Positions 9,058 to 18,750 of a stretch of 20,591 nt of DNA are shown here, piece by piece. The stretch is from Scleroderma bovista (taxonomy: Eukaryota; Basidiomycota; Agaricomycetes; Boletales; Sclerodermataceae): assembly GCA_037178675.1 (NCBI GenBank), contig JAYMGJ010000659.1:1-20591 (forward strand), read 5' to 3'. The position numbers and the translations under genes are program-made. The notes below the pieces were generated by a model, which was not told where the DNA came from, searched no databases, and was given only the letters and a program-made list of their open reading frames with translations. The stretch's first letter is position 1, and each line of letters opens with the position of its first letter.

Positions 9058-9690
9058 ATGCCTACATCTCAAGCAAACATCCTGTCCATTAAGTGCAATG
9101 ACCTTACCAACCACATCAACATCAACTATACTGCTGATCAAATGGTACTTATGGGTACAGGTGGCATTGACCATGATGAACTCACCAAGCTTGCTGGAAA
9201 GCACTTCTCTTCTCTTCCTGTCTCCCCTAATCCTGTTCCTCTTGGTCCTCTTGCTCACCTGTGATCCAGCTTCATTGGCTAGAGGTGTGCATCTGGGGTG
9301 ACAAAATTCCATGCATACATGTTACTCTCCCAGTAGAGGGTGTGGGCTGGAGCTAACCAAACTACTTCCCCATGTTCATCCATGCAATCTATCATAGGCA
9401 ACTGGCACAGGTCACCCAGTGCTGTCCCTCTTCTGCCATCATGTCTTTCCCACATCATCTCCTTGAACAACCTCACCAACAGTTTCATGTCATTCTCTAC
9501 TTCTACTACTCTGGTACTGGTCTTTGAGGTATTTATTTGGTCTTGGAGATCTTGATGAATCTCAATGACATGGCACACTCCATGCTGAAGGAGTGGACCC
9601 ATATGTCAACAGTTCCTATGGATGTCAAAACTGAGCATGCCAAGAGCCAACTCAAGGCTGGCCTACCTCTCAGCCTTGATGGGACCACTA
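9058..9690 (+). pseudogene. MAS1: Mitochondrial processing peptidase beta subunit (M16 metallopeptidase) fragment, decayed
   Basis: MPP-beta cleaves presequences from proteins imported into the mitochondrial matrix. The recognisable part runs in three frames: NILSIKCNDLTNHIN...NYTADQMVLMGTGGIDHDEL...KHFSSLPVSPNP (9058-9264), then VEGVGW and NYFPMFIHA (about 9318-9380), then SIIGNWHRS and LSHIISLNNLTNSFMSFSTS (about 9385-9510), then LMNLNDMAHSMLKEWTHMS and HAKSQLKAGLPLSLDGTT (about 9550-9688). This matches the middle of the protein, after the N-terminal zinc-binding domain, so the active-site motif is absent. Frameshifts, an early stop after GPLAHL and a TAA before PNYF make it non-functional. 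It contains no visible intron. It ends abruptly where repeat R copy 2 starts. Complex III core protein 1 is a paralogue and cannot be fully excluded. Confidence 0.88.
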
Positions 9691-9741
9691 GGGGGGGCTG
9701 GGGAGATTTGGTGGTGGATTAGATATATGAAAAGGATTCTA
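9691..9741. repeat. Repeat R, copy 2 (right of the MPP-beta fragment)
   Basis: GGGGGGGCTGGGGAGATTTG is followed by GTGGTGGATTAGATATATGA and AAAGGATTC. It abuts the last MPP-beta codons directly. Confidence 0.8.
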
Positions 9742-9785
9742 CTTCATTGCAACCTATCATTCACCAAGCCTTGAAGGAGGAAGGA

Positions 9786-9831
9786 GGGGCTTGGGAGACT
9801 TGGCAGTGGATTAGATATATGGAAAGGATTC
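9786..9831. repeat. Repeat R, copy 3
   Basis: GGGGCTTGGGAGACTTGGCA is followed by GTGGATTAGATATATGGAAA and GGATTC, 95 bp after copy 2. A second motif, AGCAAACTT...TTATCCAGGCYAT...ACTTAT, also occurs twice around the block (about 8882 and 9868), so the whole 8850-9980 stretch looks like a degenerate repeat module holding the MPP-beta insert. Confidence 0.7.
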
Positions 9832-9970
9832 TATCAGTGTGTGATTTATTGTGACTCTACCATCACAGCAAACTTTGAAAGTTATCCAGGCCATTACTTT
9901 AATACAACTTATCTTCCACCAGACCTCAAATTTCTCCACATTTTGTGGAACAGCAAGTATCCCAAGATTT

Positions 9971-10081
9971 GAGGAGGGGGGTGTGGGACCCACCCACTAC
10001 TGACCCCCTCCCTCATATATATTTTGAGGGCTAAAATTGTTGATAGAGATATCCACCATGATGATATCACTGGTATCAGAG
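9971..10081 (+). mobile_element. Candidate very short LTR with polypurine tract and primer-binding site (TRIM-like)
   Basis: A purine run GAGGAGGGGGG (9971-9981) ends at TGTGGGACCCACCC (9982). After 88 bp ending ATATCA (10069) and one C comes TGGTATCAGAG (10071-10081). This begins with the complement of a tRNA CCA end and equals the classic copia/TRIM primer site for initiator tRNA-Met as known from plants. Polypurine tract before and primer site after one LTR-sized unit would fit a tandem TRIM array. No second copy of the 88-bp unit is in the window, so this is tentative. Confidence 0.35.
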
Positions 10082-10390
10082 TAAGCTCTTACAGAGACAT
10101 GGGCAGTTGCATGGTATGGAACTACTATTTAGTGGTAAGCTGTGATTCTATTTCTGATTGCTTGTGTTTGGGATATTGGGTCTCATTCAGCGGATGCAGG
10201 TGCCCTAGGAGCTGGGCTTGATCTGTCCAGTTTTTTAGAGACCAGATGGACAATTGAATCTTCCCCCAGTGCAGCTCAGACCTACCAGTCAGTTTTTTAT
10301 TTATTTTTCATGTGCAATCTGATTGTTTCACTTGTGCAGATGCAATCATCCAGGAACTATTGTTTATAACCAGTGCATCAATATCTGCCT
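10082..10390. other. Unassigned region
   Basis: Short ORFs only (10024-10221, 10142-10369, plus), with no recognisable product. It could be the internal part of the TRIM-like unit. Confidence 0.3.
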
Positions 10391-10394
10391 TCAA

Positions 10395-10735
10395 CATGCT
10401 GTTGATTTTAGATGTATTAATGCTGGGAAAAGTCTCCATTTAAACCATATTTAGGTGTATTTATGCCAAGAAAAGTTTCCATTCAACCCATATTTAGGTG
10501 TATTCATCCTGGAGAAAGTGGTCAAATAAAGGTCCATTCACACTGGAGAAAGTTGTGCCTGGACCCCAGACACTCTGTTACATCATGTCACATAGGTATA
10601 TTAGTCATGGAGAAATGTATTTCTCCACTGCTGTTCAATAGTGCCCTGGAGAATCCCCAGGCATGGCGAAAGGGCCAGGCTTGGGAGAATCCCCATGTAT
10701 GGTACTGGTGAAAGCTCCAGCATTGGGGAATATCC
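10395..10735. repeat. Second array related to the 21-bp minisatellite
   Basis: Units such as TGGGAGAATCCCCATGTATGG, CTGGAGAATCCCCAGGCATGG and TGGAGAAATGTATTTCTCCA share the GGAGAA...TCTCCA core and roughly 21-bp phase of the array at 8450-8800. The first half has TTTAGGTGTATT twice (about 10450 and 10493). More diverged than the left array. Confidence 0.6.
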
Positions 10736-10744
10736 ATAAAACAA

Positions 10745-10791
10745 GACCTATTAGGTGGATACATCTGTAGAAGAATATGACCTAATAGGTC
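10745..10791. repeat. Perfect 12-bp inverted repeat
   Basis: GACCTATTAGGT (10745-10756) pairs with ACCTAATAGGTC (10780-10791) across a 23-nt loop. Each arm is itself nearly palindromic. It could form a stem-loop or cruciform. No terminator or gene context is known here. Confidence 0.8.
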
Positions 10792-11229
10792 CCCAAAGGG
10801 GGTTGACTGAAGTGTTAATGGCTCTTTTTGTATTGATGTGGTATTGCTACTATACTACTGACACTGGATTGGCCCAGTGTGCATGTGGACAAATTTGGTG
10901 GTGTCCACAGGCAGGGGTGAATGGGTATTAATCTGTTCCTATCCTCTGCATTTGTATAGCCCTAATTTTCTCATCTAAGCAATTCCTATGCCAATGGCCA
11001 CTAGGTTAGGTTTCAAACTCCACTAGGACCTAACACCCATACACCTTTAATTTGATGACTGGCATCACTGTTGACAACCATTGTGGCAACCTGTGCCCCT
11101 AGGTGATGATGACCCATGCCTAAATGACAACAGAGACCCCTAACAATTATAGATTAGTGAATATATGTTACACTATTGCTTGTTCTTGAGACATAACAAC
11201 AATGATTAGCTATTAGGTTTGTCTGTTTA
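10792..11229. other. Unassigned region
   Basis: No ORF of note, no RNA gene recognised and no strong repeat seen. Confidence 0.4.
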
Positions 11230-11910
11230 TTATATTATCTGAATGGTCTGAATGGTCTTAACTGTCTGATTAACTTACTGGATGGGGTGTCTGGCTGCTA
11301 GTATGACTCATATGGACAGTCTGACAGTCTGGGTAGTCTAAACTTTCTGAGTGACTTATTATCTGGGGGGCCTGACTGTGCTGGTTACTCTGAATGGTCT
11401 TATCTAGTATCTGACAATCTTACTAGCTGGAGAGTTTGACTGGTATGACATATCTGGCAGGGTCTTAAATGTTTGACTGGTCTGATTGGTCTGACCAATT
11501 TGACTAGTCTGGAGCTGTCTAGACTGTCTGACTGGCCTGACTACCTGGTGGGTCTGACCACTTACCATTCTGACTGGTCTGCAGAAGTCTGAAGTGTTTG
11601 ATTGCTCTGATTGCTCTGACTGATCTGACTGCCTAGGAGATCTGACAACTCTGACTGCTCTGGAGTGGCCTGAAGTATCCAACTGGCCTGACTACCTGGT
11701 GGGTCTGACCACTCTGACTGGTCTGAAGCAGTCTGGGGTGTCTGACTGACCTGACTGTCTGGGGGGTCTGACCACTCTGACCACTCTGACTGCTCTGGAT
11801 TGGCCTGAACTATCTGACAGGGCTGGATGTCTGGTGGGTCTGACCACTCTGACCACTCTGACCACTGTAACTGGTCTGACACAGTCTGCAGCGTCTGACT
11901 GGCCTCCCCT
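11230..11910. repeat. TCTGAC/CCACTCTGAC satellite with ~133-bp higher-order period
   Basis: The basic unit is about 10 bp (TCTGACCAC, TCTGACTGG). Degenerate copies start near 11230 and become crisp from about 11460. A longer unit recurs: CTGACTGCTCTGGAnTGGCC at about 11656 and 11787, and GGGTCTGACCACTCTGAC at about 11700 and 11836. On the minus strand the array is open in overlapping frames (11404-11682, 11562-11882, 11692-12171) giving QSEWSEWSDPPDS repeats, which I treat as translated satellite. Confidence 0.85.
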
Positions 11911-12429
11911 TATAGAGTCCGTCCAAGGACTCTTGTAATGATGCATGCAGGGTATCTTGCACAGTAGTAAATGGAAGTCATGTATATTATAGCGTGAGTG
12001 AAAATAATTAACAGATTGTATACCTAATTGACAGAGGTCCAAAGCAAGAAGGAAACAGAAGAGAAAAACAAAAAGGAACAAATAAAGAAGTGACCAGTTA
12101 AGGGTCACAACACCTTTTGGATGAGAGGGTTGTGCCTCTCTGATGATGGTAATATGACTGGTGTGAGTCAAAGTGTGGATTTGGGTCGGAGTAATAACCC
12201 AAACACAACACCAACAAAGGACTACGAAAATGGTGGTTTACCTCCACAGTGTCCAGAGAGGATGTGCTGAGGGGGAGAGGGGATCTACACCAACCGGGTG
12301 ATGCAGATGATGATGCAGGATACTCCTGGGGTACAGGAGCAATAGAAGATGAAGGGGATAGGTGTCTGAACTCTTCCTAGCCTAGGAAGTGTCAAAGTGG
12401 GAATTGGGGTGACAGAGACAGAAGTAGCG
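11911..12429. other. Unassigned region
   Basis: No clear ORF apart from the minus-strand frame running out of the satellite. The 12240-12420 stretch may be the outer part of repeat C2. Confidence 0.3.
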
Positions 12430-13050
12430 ATACTACACCCAGAGATTGGTGCAGCAAAGGGGAAAGGGGGCTCCTGACATCCAGAAACTATGGGATATGA
12501 GGGATTGACAGGCTAGACTCTGCTTGAGCCTAGAGAAATACATGGACTTGAATAACTTGAATAAACTTGAAGATATTGAGCCTTTAGACCTTCACTGAAG
12601 CCTACAAGTCTCAAGAAGCTGAGGAGAGACTGACTGAGAGAGACTGAGAGAGGGATAAATTTGTGCTATTGGGTCTTTTTTTTCACTGGGCTGAGCCCAG
12701 GGGTTTAAATACATGGGGGGGCACAGCATTAAAGTACAAAAAGAGAAGGGAGTAAGCAGAATTTGTCAAGGATTGGTAAGTGATTGGTAAGGGCTTTGTA
12801 AGGGCTTTGTAAGAAATCAGTAAGCAAGGGAGAAGCATAAATGAGTAAGCACAGGAAGCATGAATAAGCTGCTGAGTAAAGGAATGAGTAAGCTGCATGA
12901 CAAGATTGATTGGTAAGGGAGTGAGTCATCACCTGAGTAATATACCAAAAATGTGAAAGGGATAGAGTAATACTGATGACATGAGAGCATCAGTAAGCAA
13001 GGGATGAGTCACTGCACAGCAGAAGCATCAGCAAACCAGCCCTTTTGGTT
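12430..13050 (-). mobile_element. Diverged LTR-like repeat C2 (relative of C1)
   Basis: It shares with C1, in the same order, CTAGACTCTGCTTGAGCCTAG, CTTTAGACC, CCTACAAGTC, a TATA-like box on the minus strand (TGTATTTAAACC, about 12704-12715) and TTGGTAAGTGATTGGTAAGG units. A hairpin stands at the same place relative to the TATA box as in C1, with different paired bases (CTGGGC-TGA-GCCCAG in plus orientation). AATAAA is not conserved here. The ORFs 12683-12898 and 12729-12932 (minus) are translations of the repeat. Confidence 0.5.
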
Positions 13051-14847
13051 AGCCAAGGCTCCAGTATTTCGGATAAATTAGCCAAGCGCCCAGCACAGCA
13101 CAACATAGCCCAGGCTCACACAGGGCATCAATACCCACCACCTCCTGCTCCAGACCTTCAAGACAAGTACTAGTAAGTGAGTTGAGTCGCTAGTAACTTG
13201 TTGGCTTAGCTATGGACTCCAAAGTACTGATTACTTTCTAGTAGCCTTGTAGCCTTATACCACACATGTGCATTGCACTCAGCCACGATATCTCCAAGTC
13301 ACCATGGGTGATGACTGTTTGACTCACCTGTCACCAACTCACCATATACCACACCGTCACCAACTCACCACACGACGACTCCTCACGGACCTTCCTGGTA
13401 GTCACATCCATCATGATCTCAGACATGATGTCATTGACAACAACAACGATTGCTGTACCACCACTGGCTCTACACTGGATAAGTGACTTGCGGACTCAAT
13501 TAGACTACCTTGGATACTAATTACTACTACTAGAGTATAGGACATCACACTCGGTGGCTTGCACTCACCACAGGACTCACGGAGTTCGCATCTTGGACAC
13601 AATTTTGTAGACCATAACTTGCGGCAGCTGTGTATGGTAGTACCATGGCACTGGTGTTGAAATCGGCAAGTCGTCTGTAGCGGTACCTTGCAAATTGACG
13701 CATTCGCTTTTAGTCACAAGAGCTACATACTTCCGTGGAATGATTACATAACACACGCTCCGTCATAGCATATGATATGACTTGGAGCACGGTTCGTTTT
13801 CCTTATTGTTTTCTCTAGTCTCACTTGTTCCCTGTAACATGCCTAGGTTACCTCTTGTACTGTCCAACACAGTGTCTCATGTATTGTACAGCGCGGATCC
13901 AACATCCACGCCTTGTTGCTGTCTCATTCTTTGTTCTATTAGCCTGTATATAGTCTCGTACTGTAGAGCTCCCACCTCAGACGTTTGTCGCTGTATCACG
14001 AGCGACTGAGGTGGGCACAACCCTTTTTGTTCCCACGTTGTATGTTCATATACTGATTGTATTACCTAGCTTTCCCGCACTCATATAGATCTTTTAACTG
14101 GCTCTTCAGGTAAGTAGGTGACTCACTTGATTAGATTCCAGATACTGATTATTGTTATGCATGTGCATGTGCTCGGAGGTGTTTCACTACTGCACAGCTC
14201 ATGGACTCACTCTCATTGTGTCCGTGACTTGTCTTGAATATGATGGCTTTGTTGACCACAATGGTGAGTGCTACTACCAGCTTGATGACAATGACAGTGG
14301 ACACATCCACTTTGTTCCAGTGAATTGGTGCAAGTATACCAATAGGTGTGAGAAACCTCATCAGCAGACCACCACGACCCCACCCACATTACTTTGTGGA
14401 TGTCGCTGCCCATCATGGCAATCTCACTCGCACGTGATGCTATCAACCACCCACATATGGCTCCAGATGGTGTCAACAGACAGTACCACTGCTGTCAAAC
14501 AATGTTGAACTTCAACTGCCACCGTCCTCTCACAGGGTACCAACACCTGCCAAACAGTGTCAATGGTGAGTTATTCCCTCGGAGAATACTGTCTCACTAA
14601 TGTGTAGGTCTTCCCGGGCCCTCTCAGCTCAGTTGCTGCACCAGCCCGAGTCTGATCAACTGATTGCTCATCACTCTGTGACTGGCTGCCTATTCCAGCA
14701 AGTCACTGAGGCCCATTGTACGACCAAACTTTTTTGCAGTGATCGGCACCCCCAGGTCTCCGGTCCATTCAGTAGCAGTAGCAATATGTATGTAGTAGTA
14801 ATACAGAATAATTCAATGCAATACTACATGAATATTATACTACTCAG
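13051..14847. other. Unassigned repeat-like region
   Basis: There are several Cys/His/Thr-rich short ORFs (for example 13268-13486, 14152-14508 and 14600-14851, plus), none with a recognised domain. An imperfect inverted repeat around ACAAGTACTAG...CTAGTAACTTGT lies at 13161-13200, and a strong hairpin at 13971-14015 is listed separately. T-rich tracts at 13790-13950 look like untranslated or LTR-type sequence. Confidence 0.35.
13971..14015. repeat. Strong two-part hairpin
   Basis: The outer stem CCCACCTCA (13971-13979) pairs with TGAGGTGGG (14007-14015). The inner stem GTCGCT (13987-13992) pairs with AGCGAC (14001-14006). All 15 base pairs are perfect, with an 8-nt loop and a one-sided 7-nt bulge. 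Such a structure could be an element end (Helitrons carry 3' hairpins), but I did not find a convincing CTRR-T terminus beside it. Confidence 0.85.
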
Positions 14848-15305
14848 CTAATCCAAGGCAACATCAAGGATGTGTGAGGTCGGTATTTCTGTGTGTTGGT
14901 AAGATAAAAAATCATTTGATTCGTAAAAAAAATATCTACCAGCCTGAGAATGAGTCGGCCAAGGCTCTTGCCTTGCATACTCCTTTGCGGTTGATTGGCC
15001 GCTCTGCCTAATGGTCAGGCAGACCTTAGCAACAAATTCGTCCGCCATATGAAGATCTTTCTCTGCCCACTCGAGTGAGATACAATTGAGTTGTAATGTA
15101 ATAGTGTTGCGGTGTACGATTTCATGAGCAAGATTTTTCCGCATGAGCGAGATCTGACGATTACTTTGAGCTGCCTCTAATAAGAGGTAAGCCTCCATAC
15201 TACTGCATGGAGGGGGAATCAGGTCCACAATGGATTCTGCTCCCAGCTTGGACTGAAAATTATTGTTAGAGTAGGTAAAACAGAATGTAACATAATATGC
15301 ACCTT
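14848..15305 (-). CDS. Hypothetical spliced gene fragment (two exons visible)
   Basis: Minus strand. The last exon runs 15252-14848 (134 codons plus stop) and reads SKLGAESIVDLIPPP, then a helical, hydrophilic segment (LLLEAAQSNRQISLMRKNLA, then LEWAEKDLHMADEFVAKV). An intron at 15302-15253 (50 nt) starts GTGCAT, has a CTAAC branch site and ends TTTTCAG. The upstream exon ends ...DALESSGSDSK, phase 0, so the two join in frame. That exon may begin after an acceptor ATGACAG at about 15360. Intact splice signals and an uninterrupted frame argue for a real or recently real gene. I do not recognise the product. It may belong to the neighbouring Plavaka element or be a host-gene piece. The initiator exon was not found. 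Confidence 0.45.
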
Positions 15306-15637
15306 TGAGTCTGAGCCTGAGGACTCGAGTGCATCAACTTCAGCTGGTGATTTCAAAAGCTGTCATTGATATGAAGGAATCATAGTGTGATAAAGTTCTC
15401 CAACCGGAGAGAAGTGGAAGATATTATTGTCAGACTCTTTACTGAGTTTTCCACAGTAATCGTGCGACTGGGTAGTACAGGAATCCATCATGACAGGTGG
15501 TGCGATTAGTGTTGCATCTGCAAATATCCATCAAATCAGAAGTTGATGTAAGCAACAGGTTCTGTCTCATGTCTTAAGTCTCTCAGTGAGTGCCAACTTT
15601 GGATTTTGCTCACATTTCTGTCACAAACTAGGATCCA

Positions 15638-18113
15638 ATGCCTCAGAAGAAAACTATGCACAGACTACTGAAGAACATCAGTTGCCCTCTATGCGGCAAG
15701 AAATTTTCCAGTGCAACTCATGTTCTTCAGCATATGAACCAGCCCATGGGCCACTGTTCTTTTTTCTCTGCTACAGCTGGAAACTCTGTAGGTGTTGATT
15801 GGTAGGTATTTGTTGTATTTTTTCTTGGAACAGCTGGACTTTTCAGGTTCTTATTACAGGCAAGATAATGATGTCGAAATGGCGTGGGCCCCTAGTCCTC
15901 CCGACTTTGACTACCCTCCTGATCCTCCCGACTTTGACAATCCTTCCAATCCTCCTGACTTCTATGGCCCTCCTGCTTCTCCCGACTTCAATGATCCCCT
16001 TGATCTCCCTGATCCCTTCGGTGCTAGTGCTCCTACTTCCTCCAGTTGCCATGGAGGCCAGCCAGAGCAACTCTTCTCTGGGAGGTTTGTCAAAACATAT
16101 GAAGGGTGTTCAGAGGCCTTCCCTGGAGGAGAAACATTTATGGGTAGGTTCAGAAGGGATCAGTTTTCAGAAAAACGTCGAGAGAATATGTATTTCCCTT
16201 GGGCTTTGAGGAAAGAATGGTGCTTTGCTTCTTGGCTATTGTGTTCCCGTCTTAGTATGGCAGCCATTGACAGTCTGATGTCACTTGAAATTGTGAGTTG
16301 GTGGTATTAAGATCATCTAACAAGCTTTATTATTCCACAGATGAAGGACATCCTGTTGTCTTTTCACTCTGCAAAAGAGCTGAGGACCCGTGTGGAAACA
16401 CTCCCTTCTGGCCCATGATGGTTATGCAAAGTATTACCCACTGAATATCCCACCAAGCAACCTGCTCATCTTTTTTACCGTGATCCCATCGAGTGTTTGC
16501 AGGCTTTACTAAGTCACCCACTCCTCGAGTCACATATCATTCATTCCAAGGAGGGTTTGAACAAGTGCCACAAAACTTTGTTGTATATATGACGAGTGGT
16601 TAAGTGGAGATCATGCTTGGAATATGCAGGTAAGTTTTGTCTTCTCCTTGGCAAGTTTACCAATGATAATGCCTGCTACAACACAGGAGGTGCTACCACA
16701 AGGCACAACTCTGCTCAGGGTGGTCTTGTCATCAGACAAGACTAACATTTCAGTGATGAGTGGCAATCATATGGCCCATCCTTTGTTGATCAGCCTCTGC
16801 ATACCTCCTCCTCACCCTCCTCCCTATCGCTAATTTCATGCACAAACACACTTGGGTTTGCAGCCTACTTCAAGACTGACTCGTGCATCAAGCTATTAAC
16901 ATTGTCTTGTCACCCCTCCAGACTGCAGCAGCTGTGGGGGTTATGATGAGTGATCCAAGAGGCAATTTGTGCTACTGCTTCATGCCATTGGCTGCATGGA
17001 TTGCAGATACGCCAGAAGAAAGCCTCATAGTGGGAACAGCCTCAAAGGCATCTCCTGTCACCACCATGACTTCGAAGAGCTTTGGTGATGCATACCAACA
17101 TCCCCCCATACTGCAGAACATACACTTATTGCCATCCGCATGGCATGTACACAATACTCACCTTCCGACTACAAGAACTTCTTGAGAGCTGTGAAACAAT
17201 TACATCTGAACGGTGTCACCAATCCATGCTGGAAGACATGACCCTTATCGGATCCCTCTCAATTCCTTAACCCTGAAGTACTCCATCATTTTCATTGCAT
17301 GTTTTGAGATCACAATGTCAACTGGTGTATTTTGGCATTGGGGGCTGCTGAGCTAGACTTCTGGTTCTCTCTCATCCAGACTCCTGTGGGATATGGGCAT
17401 TCAACGATGGAGTCTCAAAGCTGAAGCAAGTCACTGGTCATGATCATTGTTCCGTCCAGCACTATATCATTGGTATTGTAGCTGGTGGTGCCCCTCAGGA
17501 GTTCCTCAAGGTCATCCATGCATTGCTCAAGTTTGCTATCTTGCACAGGCACCTTTATTCACAGATCTATCTATTGAAAGGGTTGCCAATGCCCTGCAAG
17601 AATTTCACAACCACAAAGAGGCTATCGTCTGTCAAGGGGTGCAATCTAACTGGCAAATTTCCAAGCTTGAACTCCTTCAGAGCATTGTCCTGTGTATTTG
17701 TCAGTCATGTGCGGTAATGCAATGGTTGGCCAACATCACTGAGCACGCACATGTTGATGAAATAAAAGTTCCAGCTCGTTCGGGCAACAACCAGAACTAC
17801 TACAGCCAGATCACTTGGCATCTTGACTGGTTGGACAAATGTTTTCGTTTCGATTTGGCGACTTACATTGGGGAACATGTGGATCAACTTGTAAATGATG
17901 ATAACTTTTCTGACCCAGGAGAGGATGATGAACATGAACCAGACACTGAGAAAGACCATTTCTCTGGGCTTTCAAACATGGTTCATCAAATCCCAAATTA
18001 CTTCTCCATCTCCTCTTCCCTCCTCCTTGGTGTGAAGCCATCTGCCCCAAGACCCTTTTGCACATTTGCAACATCTACCACTGGTTTTCATCTTGCAACC
18101 AAACCATCGCTAT
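15638..18113 (+). pseudogene. Plavaka-type DNA transposase gene, decayed and cut by a gypsy element
   Basis: Exon 1 (15638-15787) starts MPQKKT and holds a C2H2-like finger (CPLCGKKF...HVLQHMNQ). Exon 2 (15834-16292) carries the acidic/Pro repeat PPDFDYPPDPPDFDNP, then GGETFMGRFRRDQFSEKRRE and LSMAAIDSLMSLEI. Exon 3 (16341-16629) has SAKELRTRVETLPSGP and FYRDPIECLQALLSHPLL. From 16687 follow VVLSSDKTNISVMSGNHMAHPLLISL, MMSDPRGNLCYCFMPLAAWIADTPEESL, FNDGVSKLKQVTG, LAQAPLFTDLSIERV, ITEHAHVDEIKVPARSGNNQNY and PRPFCTFATSTTGFHLATKP. These blocks in this order are characteristic of agaricomycete Plavaka (CACTA-like) transposases. Introns 15788-15833, 16293-16340 and 16630-16686 fit phase. Stops at 16416, 16877, 17239 and 17305, frameshifts (about 16585 and 17540) and a missing segment near 16800 inactivate it. 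It ends in an LTR at 18114. Confidence 0.9.
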
Positions 18114-18737
18114 TGTCAAGACCGGTTCTTCACCGATCTGATCTCTACGAGGGGTCAGGGGGTCAGGGGTTGGTCTAGCGGTAAGACCGAGATGCTACGT
18201 AGCGTAGTCGCGCTTCCCGAGTAATAGGAAGGCCGACCGAGGGTCTGACGGAGAGTCCGAGGGTAAACGGTCTACGACCGAGTGCTTGCACGAGACAGAG
18301 ACGGAGAGTGCGAAGGGAGAACAGATGAGAAGTATCTTATTCGATATTCGAACTGAAACTACAACAGACCGAGTATCTAGGTATTTATACTGAGTGGAAC
18401 GGATGAGGCGATGTACGGGAAGTCGGGATTACCGACGAATGACGAGCACAGTCGCGCTGCGCGCTGAGTAAGTACGGTAAGTGCGATAACCGGATTACCA
18501 ATGAGTATCGTATTAGTAATGCAACGGGATGGGAATGTATAGTAACCGGAAACAAGAAAGGAAACATATTAGGTAATCGTACAGGGAGACAGAACGGGCA
18601 ACACGCTCACCAATCGGTGGCGATACAGGACAGATAGAGAGAAACGGAAAAGGGAGTACATACAATAAACGGACGGCGAACGCATGGACGCGATCGGACA
18701 ATAGGGTACAGGGTGATTGGATGTCACGGTCGTGACA
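18114..18737 (-). mobile_element. 3' LTR of a chromodomain Ty3/gypsy element
   Basis: In plus orientation it starts TGTCAAGACCGG and ends GGTCGTGACA (TGTCA/TGACA ends), 624 bp. It directly interrupts the Plavaka frame after ...ATKPSL. The base run before it is GCTAT (18109-18113), half of the expected target duplication; the other half is outside the window. In the sense strand (minus) it has TATAAATACC as TATA box and is preceded by a polypurine tract. Its integrase/chromodomain coding end lies at 20063-20591 on the same strand. Confidence 0.88.
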
Positions 18738-18750
18738 GTATCCCCCTCTT
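18738..18750 (-). other. Polypurine tract of the gypsy element
   Basis: On the minus strand AAGAGGGGGATAC abuts the LTR start TGTCACGACC. This is the standard position of the plus-strand primer for reverse transcription and fixes the element's orientation as minus. Confidence 0.85.

Noticed and set aside
11404..12171. Minus-strand ORFs with QSEWSEWSDPPD repeats, possibly a Trp-rich repeat protein
   Set aside because: The frames overlap each other and end in non-repeat sequence without splice or promoter signals. The 10-bp satellite explains them.
13971..14015. Helitron 3' end
   Set aside because: The hairpin is present, but I saw no CTRR terminus followed by T at the right distance and no Rep/helicase sequence in the window.
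14152..14600. Cys/His-rich ORFs as possible zinc-finger protein
   Set aside because: Cys and His spacing fits no known finger, and several frames on both strands are equally open.
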